From the NCBI GenBank assembly GCA_028680875.1, contig JAQUJQ010000058.1, positions 1 to 8,139 of the forward strand: 8,139 bases of DNA. Direction: 5' to 3'. The stretch's first letter is position 1, and each line of letters starts with the position of its first letter. Of the stretch, positions 1 through 5,599 are shown in pieces. Both the position numbers and the translations under genes were made by a program. The notes under the pieces are model-generated. The model was given only the letters and a program-made list of their open reading frames with translations. It was not told the DNA's origin and did not search any database. The DNA comes from Eubacteriales bacterium (GTDB lineage Bacteria > Bacillota > Clostridia > Peptostreptococcales > Anaerovoracaceae).

Positions 1-1428
1 GGGGTCTACGTTTGGGTAAAAGAAGCTTTCGGAGAGTTTTGGGGATTTCAGGCCGGATGGTGGGCTACGGTTTCCACTTACATAACAAATGGTGTCTATG
101 TAGCCTTGGTTGTAGGTTATTTAGGACGTTTTATTCCAATGTCCCAGTTTACTGCTTTTTCTGTAAAGATAGTGATGATTCTGATATTTACACTGATCAA
201 TCTTCTTGGCATCCGGGAGGTCGGTAAAGTCAGCACTTTTCTTTCTATATTTATTTTAGCCGGTTTTGCATTGGTTTCTGTTGTTGGCTTCCTCAACTGG
301 AATCAAAACCCGTTTGAACCCGTGGTTGCTGAAGGGTTAACCACCTTTGAAGCCATTGGTGGATGTATTGCTATCTGTATATGGATGTATTGTGGGTATG
401 AATGTATTTCCAATATGGCTGGGGAAGTTAAAAACCCGCAGGTAATCCCAAAGGGCTTACTAATTGCTATGCCTCTCATTGCTTTGACATATGTATTGCC
501 GACAATGGGAGGCCTGGCCTCTATCGGGTCCTGGGAATCTTGGGCTACGGGTGGAGATGGCAGCGTAGGGTACGCTGATGTACTGACTCAATTTATGGGT
601 CCGGCATGGGGAGTTGTTTTTCTGGTGATTGCTGTCGTTTCCCAGTGTGCAATTTTTAATACCTATTTGGCATCCGGGTCAAGAGGCTTTTTTGTTCTTG
701 CTGATGATCACCTATGCCCCCAATTCCTGGTTAAAGTCAGTAAAAAAAGAGGAGTACCTTATGTAGGTATCATTTCACTTGCTGTGGTTACAATGTTTTT
801 GGCTCAATATGACTTTACTACTCTGGTTATGGCAGAAGTAGTTTTTATGCTGGCGTTATATATAATTCTTCCATTAGCTGTTATTCAATTGAGAAAATTA
901 ATCCCTGTAGAAGAACGGGGAGACGTATTTGTTATGCCCGGCAAAAAAGTGGGTTTGTATCTGTTTTGCGGTTTGCCTCTTATAATTTCAGCCATTGCGT
1001 TAATGATCAACGGAACAGATTATTTTACGATTGGTCTTGTGGGTATCGGTACAGGTCCAATAGCTTATATTATTTTTAAACAAATCTATGGAGGTTTTCA
1101 TAAAGTAAATCCTAAAAAATATCCCATAAATCCCAAAACACGGTTAGCTATGGGTGATATCTCTCGTATCTCATACTATTGTTTAATTTCCGGTATATTT
1201 GGACTGTTTGGGAAATTTTTCTTAACATGGTATGAAGGTGAATGGGGAGAAGAGTATTATTTAGAAATTTATGAAAGAGGATTTTTGAGTGATTTCTGGG
1301 GAATGCTGGATGCTCTGCAGACCGGAAGTATAATTGTTATTGCCATCGGAATTCTTCTTTTAGCTATCGGACGAAAAATGGATAAAGAGGTGAAGAATGA
1401 AGAAGGAGAAGAAATAATAGTATCATAA
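1..1428 (+). CDS. APC-superfamily amino acid permease, 5'-truncated
   Basis: This is an integral membrane transporter that probably moves an amino acid or polyamine across the cytoplasmic membrane; the substrate cannot be read from the sequence. The frame is open from base 1, so the start codon lies outside the window and 475 residues are visible. The first residues (GVYVWVKEAFG) match the TM2-TM3 region of APC permeases, so roughly 50-60 N-terminal residues are probably missing. Residues 141-147 (GEVKNPQ), after a hydrophobic helix, are the typical cytoplasmic loop motif of the family. Many hydrophobic helices follow. After the usual last helices come a polar stretch, another helix near residues 390-405, an acidic loop, a final helix near 440-457 and a charged tail, suggesting 14 rather than 12 helices. 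An in-frame TTG at 106 is not a credible start because homology continues upstream. A terminator follows directly, so this gene ends its own transcript. The family call is secure; the substrate is unknown. Confidence 0.9.
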   Translation, partial: GVYVWVKEAFGEFWGFQAGWWATVSTYITNGVYVALVVGYLGRFIPMSQFTAFSVKIVMILIFTLINLLGIREVGKVSTFLSIFILAGFALVSVVGFLNWNQNPFEPVVAEGLTTFEAIGGCIAICIWMYCGYECISNMAGEVKNPQVIPKGLLIAMPLIALTYVLPTMGGLASIGSWESWATGGDGSVGYADVLTQFMGPAWGVVFLVIAVVSQCAIFNTYLASGSRGFFVLADDHLCPQFLVKVSKKRGVPYVGIISLAVVTMFLAQYDFTTLVMAEVVFMLALYIILPLAVIQLRKLIPVEERGDVFVMPGKKVGLYLFCGLPLIISAIALMINGTDYFTIGLVGIGTGPIAYIIFKQIYGGFHKVNPKKYPINPKTRLAMGDISRISYYCLISGIFGLFGKFFLTWYEGEWGEEYYLEIYERGFLSDFWGMLDALQTGSIIVIAIGILLLAIGRKMDKEVKNEEGEEIIVS

Positions 1429-1445
1429 ACACAGTATTTTGTTAT

Positions 1446-1487
1446 AAACAACTGTCAGTATTAAAACCACTGACAGTTGTTTTTTAT
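1446..1487 (+). terminator. Rho-independent terminator after the permease gene
   Basis: A perfect 12-bp stem (1448-1459 ACAACTGTCAGT with 1469-1480 ACTGACAGTTGT), extendable by two A-T pairs, encloses a 9-base loop and runs into a T tract (TTTTTATT). It lies about 20 bases after the permease stop codon. The reverse strand has no matching T tract, so it acts on plus-strand transcription. It separates the permease from the operon that starts just downstream. Confidence 0.9.
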
Positions 1488-1514
1488 TGTTATTTCAGCA
1501 ATGAATGGTATAAT
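1487..1514 (+). promoter_or_regulatory. Sigma-A-type promoter with extended -10, start of the seven-gene operon
   Basis: A perfect -10 hexamer TATAAT lies at 1509-1514, preceded by TG at 1506-1507 (extended -10, TGnTATAAT). A -35-like TTGTTA (4 of 6 consensus bases) sits at 1487-1492, with a 16-base spacer. Transcription would begin near 1520, giving a leader of about 35 bases before the ATG at 1556. It directly follows the permease terminator, the expected place for a new transcription unit. I saw no operator-like repeat, so this may be a constitutive housekeeping promoter. Confidence 0.8.
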
Positions 1515-1540
1515 AACTATAAAGTATTTTAATTTACTTG

Positions 1541-1550
1541 AGAAAGGAGA
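1541..1550 (+). promoter_or_regulatory. Ribosome binding site of the 86-residue protein gene
   Basis: AGAAAGGAGA contains AGGAG at 1545-1549, six bases before the ATG at 1556. It is the only strong SD site in the proximal part of the operon; the next genes appear to rely on overlap or weak sites. Confidence 0.75.
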
Positions 1551-1555
1551 CTTGA

Positions 1556-1816
1556 ATGAAAAACTTTATAATAAATTGGAATTTTAAAAAACAAATGATT
1601 ACAGAAGTAATGGGTTACGGTTGTATCGCTATGATTGGAAATGCATTGTTAGGTAAGAAGCTTCCGGAAGAGGATAAAACCTTGTGCCCTAAGAAGATTA
1701 TACAGCAGATGCCGGGGAAGCAAAAGTGTTTTAACGGGGTTCTGTTTGGGTGCTTTATTGCTGATATAACCGCCAGTTATTTTCTGCTTAACTACCTGCA
1801 AAAAAAACTTAAATAG
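1556..1816 (+). CDS. Small protein of unknown function (86 residues)
   Basis: I do not recognise this protein. It is supported as a real gene by a consensus promoter, a well-spaced AGGAG site and a stop codon one base before the next start. It is basic, with two moderately hydrophobic segments: residues about 17-33 (containing GYGCIAMIGNALLG) and 59-80 (FNGVLFGCFIADI onward). These could be a short helical hairpin in or at the membrane. Three of its four cysteines lie in or next to these segments. A charged stretch (KKLPEEDK) separates them, and the C-terminus is Lys-rich. No signal peptide or catalytic motif is visible. As first gene of the operon it may also serve translational coupling, because the downstream gene has no clear SD site. 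A partner role for the DUF5685 protein is possible but inferred only from position. Confidence 0.7.
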   Translation: MKNFIINWNFKKQMITEVMGYGCIAMIGNALLGKKLPEEDKTLCPKKIIQQMPGKQKCFNGVLFGCFIADITASYFLLNYLQKKLK

Positions 1817-1817
1817 G

Positions 1818-2708
1818 ATGCTTGGTTATATAGTACCGGAAAAGTCGGAGTTAAAGGTCAGGGAGTACGAACTTTATACAGGATATTATTGTGGTATATG
1901 TAAGTCTATCGAAAAACGTTATGGACAAGTACCACGAATGGTTTTAAGTTACGATGCTGTATTTCTTGCTTTGGTAGTTTCTTCTATGGAACCTTGCCAA
2001 GAGCAAATTTGTGTCGAGCGGTGTCCCGTTCATCCTATAAAAAAACGGTGCATTGTCTACAACCAAAAGGGCATTGACTATTCTGCGGACATGATGTTGC
2101 TGCTTGCTTACTTTAATCTTTTGGATGATCTTCAAGATGAAAGAAGTATAAAAGCTGTAGTGGGTAGGCTTTTTCTAAAAAAAAGTTATAAGAAGTTAAT
2201 GAAAATTTACAAAGATAAAGGTATAATGATAGAAGCAAAATTAAAGGAATTGAATTTTTTAGAAAAAGAGCAATGCCCATCTTTGGATCGTGCAGCAGAA
2301 CCTTTCGCAAAGTTGATGGAGGAAGTTTTTGCAGTAGATAAATCCCCTGATTATGTGGAAAAGGTGAAGTTGCTCCGACATATAGGTTATCATATTGGAA
2401 AATGGATTTATCTGATTGATGCGTTTGACGATATCGAAGAAAATTTAGTGAGCGGCTCCTATAATCCTCTAATTTGTCAATTCAGTTATGATAAAGAAAA
2501 GGAATCATCAAAGGAATTCAAAAATCGAATTCAGGATCGGGTGGAATTTAATCTTCACTTTTATTTGGCAGAACTGGCAAATACTTGGGAACAATTGAAG
2601 ACAGATAAAAATCAGGGATTGTTGGAGAACATTATATATTTCGGATTATTACGGAAAACAGAGCAGATTTTGGGGAAAGGAAATATAGAAGATGCAGAAC
2701 CCTTATGA
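1818..2708 (+). CDS. DUF5685-like family protein with Cys cluster and two Asp-rich motifs
   Basis: The opening MLGYIVPEKSELKVREYELY followed by YYCGIC is what I remember of the DUF5685 family, conserved in clostridia and without known function. The 296-residue protein looks all-helical and soluble. Visible features are a CxxC pair (C25, C28), a cluster C60, C65, C69 and C78 that could bind a metal or Fe-S centre, and two Asp-rich helical motifs: DDLQDE at 103-108 and DAFDDIEEN at 201-209. The second follows a Gly/His-rich helix (GYHIGKWIYLI). This pairing recalls the Mg-diphosphate-binding motifs of isoprenoid synthases, which is inference. The start codon is one base after the previous stop, with no clear SD, so translation is probably coupled. 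The end overlaps the J-domain gene by 17 bases. The gene is certain; the family is recalled, not searched; the function is unknown. Confidence 0.85.
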   Translation: MLGYIVPEKSELKVREYELYTGYYCGICKSIEKRYGQVPRMVLSYDAVFLALVVSSMEPCQEQICVERCPVHPIKKRCIVYNQKGIDYSADMMLLLAYFNLLDDLQDERSIKAVVGRLFLKKSYKKLMKIYKDKGIMIEAKLKELNFLEKEQCPSLDRAAEPFAKLMEEVFAVDKSPDYVEKVKLLRHIGYHIGKWIYLIDAFDDIEENLVSGSYNPLICQFSYDKEKESSKEFKNRIQDRVEFNLHFYLAELANTWEQLKTDKNQGLLENIIYFGLLRKTEQILGKGNIEDAEPL

Positions 2709-3264
2709 GGTATTGGGAATCAAAGAAGGGGCCAGCCAAGAAGAAATCCGGGCGGCCTATCGGGAACAAGTCAAAAAATATCATCCGGACCGTCATCAGG
2801 ATAATCCTCTTTACGAATTGGCGGAAGAAAAGCTACAGGAAATCAATGAGGCTTATGATTATCTGATGAAGAACGGAGGATATGCCGGCGGAAACACCGA
2901 TGGAAGAACCAAGAGTCAAAGTCCCCAATTTCAAGAAGTAAGAAAAAACATTGATAGAGGGAATCTTTCGGCAGCAGAGGCCACATTAAATAGAATTAAT
3001 AACAAAAGTGCTGAATGGCATTTTTTGAATGGGATGATTTCATTAAGAAAAGGCTGGTACGATGATGCTATGAGCAATGTTCAAGTGGCAATCAGTATGG
3101 ATCCGGGCAATCCAGAATATAGAAATGCCATGAACACTATGCTCCAAGCTTCCGGTGGCTATCGGACAAGCGCTTATGGAAGAGGATACAACAGCGGCAA
3201 CGATGAACTGTGCAGAATGCTTCAATGCTATTGCTGTGCCGATATGCTTTGTGACTGCATCTGA
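2692..3264 (+). CDS. J-domain (DnaJ-like) protein with TPR-like middle and Cys-rich C-terminus
   Basis: This is a 190-residue co-chaperone-type protein that should stimulate the ATPase of an Hsp70 (DnaK). Residues 1-61 form a J domain with PYEVLGI, the diagnostic HPD at 31-33 and the helix-IV region EINEAYDYL. After a Gly-rich linker (62-78), residues 80-140 look like one and a half TPR units, with the consensus pattern (W, L, G, Y, A, A, P) at 107-140. The last 17 residues hold six cysteines (174, 179, 181, 182, 187, 189), suggesting metal binding, membrane-surface contact or acylation. It lacks the zinc-finger and client-binding domains of full DnaJ, so it is a specialised J protein. The gene overlaps DUF5685 by 17 bases; AAAGGA at 2676-2681 is a usable but distant SD. 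The stop shares one base with the next start. Possible clients are its operon partners (inference). Confidence 0.92.
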   Translation: MQNPYEVLGIKEGASQEEIRAAYREQVKKYHPDRHQDNPLYELAEEKLQEINEAYDYLMKNGGYAGGNTDGRTKSQSPQFQEVRKNIDRGNLSAAEATLNRINNKSAEWHFLNGMISLRKGWYDDAMSNVQVAISMDPGNPEYRNAMNTMLQASGGYRTSAYGRGYNSGNDELCRMLQCYCCADMLCDCI

Positions 3265-3764
3265 TGAAGACCAAAGACGTGGCCTTAGGCGGTGTGTTGC
3301 TGGCATTGTCATTGGCAACTCTCTTTATAGCCAGCTTTATTCCCGGTGTTGAGTTGTCTCTCTTTACACTAAGTTCTTTTTATATCATCCTTATGGTCAT
3401 ACGGACATCGGCCAAGGCCGGTTGGATATTTTACGGATCATCTTGCCTTTTGGCCTTTTTATTAATTCCCAATAAATTAGCGCTGATTCCTTATGGAATG
3501 TTTTTTGGTATTTACGGGCTGATTAAACACTATATTGAGCGGATAGAAAAACAGGCTGTAGAAGTACTGTTAAAGCTTCTATTCTTCAATGGATCATTGG
3601 GAATGAGCTTTTATATTTTTAAAGATGTATTTTTGGGAAACATCAAATTAGCGAATTATTCTCCTATAATTCTGGTAATTGGTGCACAAATATTTTTTTT
3701 GTTTTATGATTATATATTAACATTATTAATTGGTTTTTATCAAAAACGTTTTCGTAATAGCTAA
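3264..3764 (+). CDS. Six-helix integral membrane protein, unknown (ECF S-component-like?)
   Basis: A 166-residue hydrophobic protein with about six predicted membrane helices: roughly 6-26, 33-47, 52-68, 72-88, 101-119 and 131-158. The N-terminal pattern (ALGGVLLALS) and the six-helix size recall the substrate-binding S components of ECF vitamin/cofactor transporters, but no diagnostic motif confirms this and no ECF ATPase or T gene is nearby. It could equally be an uncharacterised membrane family. Conserved-looking spots are PNKLALIPYG at 69-78 and the charged loop KHYIERIEKQ at 88-97. The stop of the J-domain gene and this ATG share one base (TGATG), and I see no SD, so it probably depends on re-initiation. 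That coupling suggests it is made in step with the J protein. Membrane location is confident; function is unknown. Confidence 0.82.
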   Translation: MKTKDVALGGVLLALSLATLFIASFIPGVELSLFTLSSFYIILMVIRTSAKAGWIFYGSSCLLAFLLIPNKLALIPYGMFFGIYGLIKHYIERIEKQAVEVLLKLLFFNGSLGMSFYIFKDVFLGNIKLANYSPIILVIGAQIFFLFYDYILTLLIGFYQKRFRNS

Positions 3765-3792
3765 GAATCTCTTTCCAGGCATATTTCCCGGA

Positions 3793-3821
3793 CTTGTCTC
3801 ATAAAAATAGATTGAGACAAG
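3793..3821 (+). repeat. Inverted repeat (9-bp arms) in the leader of the SPOR gene
   Basis: CTTGTCTCA (3793-3801) and TGAGACAAG (3813-3821) are perfect reverse complements around an 11-base AT-rich loop. The element lies in the only sizeable gap of the operon (3765-3841) and ends just before the SD of the SPOR gene. No T run follows, so it is not a normal terminator. It could be an mRNA hairpin affecting processing, stability or SD access, or an operator. No convincing promoter was found in the gap. Confidence 0.6.
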
Positions 3822-3826
3822 ATAGA

Positions 3827-3844
3827 AAAGAGGGGAATACTGTG
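3827..3844 (+). promoter_or_regulatory. Ribosome binding site and GTG start that fix the SPOR gene start
   Basis: AAAGAGGGG (3827-3835) is followed by a GTG start at 3842-3844 at normal spacing. The alternative in-frame TTG at 3794 has no SD and lies inside the left arm of the inverted repeat, so GTG 3842 is preferred. Confidence 0.7.
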
Positions 3845-4327
3845 GTCAGAAGAAGATATACCGGTCGAAAACAAAGTTTTGGAAGAGGCATCATTACATT
3901 TTTTTTGATAGCCATTTTGGCTTTGGGAGCCGGATATGCATTTACAAAATATATAATTACACCATACCTGATAGGCGAAGAAGATGAAGCTTTACCTGAT
4001 TCATCAATTATCGTGAATCAACAGGAAGTAAAGGATGAGCAGGATATCCAGGAGAACACGGTTCTGCCCGAACAGAAAACGAACCAGACCGTTAAAATGT
4101 ATTGCATTCAATTTGGAAGCTTTGGCGAAAAGGATCGGGCTGATGTTGTGGTTGCCAATTTAAAAACATCCAAGGTGGAGGCTATAGTAATACAGAACGA
4201 TGGGTTTTATAAAGTGTTAGGAAAACCTTACCTTCAAGAGGACACTGCCAGAGAAGGATTGGAAGCCATGAAAACGGTTTGGGGAGAAGATATTTTTATA
4301 ACCACTATGGAGGCATGGATGAAATGA
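3842..4327 (+). CDS. Membrane-anchored SPOR-domain protein
   Basis: From the GTG start the protein has 161 residues: a basic cytoplasmic N-terminus (RRRYTGRKQSFGRG), one hydrophobic anchor at about 16-38, an acidic Gln/Glu-rich linker (about 45-83) and a C-terminal SPOR domain from about residue 85 to the end. The domain begins KMYCIQFGSFG, the usual first SPOR strand, and continues through GFYKVLGKPY and TAREGLEAMK. SPOR domains bind glycan strands of peptidoglycan stripped of stem peptides, typically at division septa or, in spore formers, during sporulation. The topology puts the domain outside the membrane, facing the wall. There is no amidase or other enzymatic domain, so its role is probably targeting or structural. 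It overlaps rarA by four bases (ATGA). The domain call is good; the cellular role is inferred from the family. Confidence 0.85.
   Translation: MVRRRYTGRKQSFGRGIITFFLIAILALGAGYAFTKYIITPYLIGEEDEALPDSSIIVNQQEVKDEQDIQENTVLPEQKTNQTVKMYCIQFGSFGEKDRADVVVANLKTSKVEAIVIQNDGFYKVLGKPYLQEDTAREGLEAMKTVWGEDIFITTMEAWMK
4309..4326 (+). promoter_or_regulatory. Ribosome binding site that fixes the rarA start at 4324
   Basis: GGAGG at 4309-4313 lies ten bases before the ATG at 4324, which overlaps the SPOR stop as ATGA. In-frame ATGs at 4279 and 4315 are rejected: the first adds residues unlike the family and the second is only one base from the SD. The family start (PLSTRMRP) follows directly after 4324. Confidence 0.7.
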
Positions 4328-5598
4328 TACCATTATCCACACGGATGAGGCCGGATCATTTAGATGAATTTGTTGGACAAGTCCATTTTATGTACGAGGG
4401 ATCCTTATTATACAATGCAATCAAAAATAAAACATTTGATTCCGCTATCTTTTTTGGTCCATCCGGAACAGGAAAAACAACACTAGCCAGGCTTATTGCC
4501 AGGGATATGGATGCGGATTTTTATGAACTCAATGCATCAATAACCGGAATAAAGGAACTGAAAGAAATATTGGACAAGTCTAAGGTTAAGTTTTTTGGTC
4601 TTCAAAAGGAACGTACATATCTTTACGTAGACGAATTTCATCGTTGGAACAAGCTTCAACAGGACTCGCTTTTAAAAGCTTTAGAGGAAGGTGCTGTGCG
4701 ATTTATCGGAAGCACGACAGAAAATCCATATTTTGCAGTGAATAACGCAATTTTAAGTAGGGTTCGTTCCATTTATGAGTTTAAAAGAATGGAAAGAGAT
4801 GAAATTTATCAATTATTAATGCGAGCATTGACCGATGAAGAACGGGGGTTGGGAAAATATGATTTGCGCTATGACGACAATGCGCTTTCTGCTTTAGCAG
4901 ATTTATCCGGGGGAGATGCACGTATTGCTCTGGATACGTTGGGGTTTCTAGCAGACAATCTGAAGGCGGGCGGAATAATTGATTTGAATATAGTGGGCGA
5001 AGCCATGCAAAGACAAACCACTTTTTACGATAAGGGAGAGGACAAGTATAATCTGCTTTCTGCTTTGCAAAAATCTATTCGAGGCAGTGACCCGGATGGA
5101 TCAATTCATTACCTCGCACGGCTTTTAGACGGTGGTGCAGACATACAGATGATTGGACGGCGGTTATTAGTCATTGCCAGTGAAGATATCGGCATGGCTT
5201 ATCCTCAAGCAATTTCAATCGTTACTGCTTGTGTACAGGCAGCTCAAATGGTAGGACTTCCGGAGGGCCGGATCAATTTGTCCCAGGCGGTAATTTTATT
5301 GGCGTCCTGTCCAAAATCCAATTCGGCAATCCTTGCAATTGATAAAGCAACCAACGATCTGCATAAAAAGAAGATCGATGATGTGCCCCCCCATCTGAAA
5401 GATGCTCATTATTCCGGAGCTGTGAAGCGGAGCTTAGGAATTGGCTACCGCTATCCTCATGACTTTGGAGGATATGTAAAGCAGCAATACCTACCGGATA
5501 ATTTATTTAAGGAAGGAATCCGCTACTATAAACCTACAGAAAACGGAAAGGAAGGAGCTTTTAAAAGGTATTTGGAAAGCTTGAAAGAGGAAGAGTAA
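4324..5598 (+). CDS. rarA: Replication-associated recombination protein A (RarA/MgsA), AAA+ ATPase
   Basis: RarA is a clamp-loader-like AAA+ ATPase that acts at stalled replication forks and at single-strand/double-strand junctions. With the start at 4324 it has 424 residues, normal for the family. The N-terminus (PLSTRMRPDHLDEFVGQ) is characteristic. Walker A is GPSGTGKTT at 45-53, Walker B YVDEFHR at 101-107, sensor 1 IGSTTENP at 128-135, the arginine finger is probably R146 in LSR, and sensor 2 is GGDAR at 196-200. The C-terminal part carries the family signature for the lid and tetramerisation regions (IRGSDPDG, ARLLDGGAD, ASEDIGMAYPQA). All catalytic residues are present. The Walker B helix has F-H-R-W where I-H-R-F is usual, a conservative change. 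It overlaps the SPOR gene by four bases and ends one base before ispH-S1, so all three are probably cotranscribed. Confidence 0.97.
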   Translation: MIPLSTRMRPDHLDEFVGQVHFMYEGSLLYNAIKNKTFDSAIFFGPSGTGKTTLARLIARDMDADFYELNASITGIKELKEILDKSKVKFFGLQKERTYLYVDEFHRWNKLQQDSLLKALEEGAVRFIGSTTENPYFAVNNAILSRVRSIYEFKRMERDEIYQLLMRALTDEERGLGKYDLRYDDNALSALADLSGGDARIALDTLGFLADNLKAGGIIDLNIVGEAMQRQTTFYDKGEDKYNLLSALQKSIRGSDPDGSIHYLARLLDGGADIQMIGRRLLVIASEDIGMAYPQAISIVTACVQAAQMVGLPEGRINLSQAVILLASCPKSNSAILAIDKATNDLHKKKIDDVPPHLKDAHYSGAVKRSLGIGYRYPHDFGGYVKQQYLPDNLFKEGIRYYKPTENGKEGAFKRYLESLKEEE

Positions 5599-5599
5599 A

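Noticed and set aside
12..227. 71-codon plus-strand frame near the window start
   Set aside because: Out of frame with the permease, whose homology continues through this region to base 1.
3043..3352. Overlapping open frames on both strands at the J-protein/membrane-protein junction
   Set aside because: They shadow two well-supported coupled genes, and their peptides show no domain or start signal.
3730..3760. Possible promoter TTGGTT/TAATAG before the SPOR gene
   Set aside because: The 19-base spacer and weak hexamers in an AT-rich coding end are not convincing.
3794..3841. Longer SPOR protein starting at TTG 3794
   Set aside because: No SD, and the codon sits in the left arm of an inverted repeat; GTG 3842 has AGAGGGG at proper spacing.
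4279..4323. RarA start at ATG 4279 or 4315
   Set aside because: The added residues do not resemble RarA N-termini and the SD spacing is wrong; 4324 gives the family-typical start.
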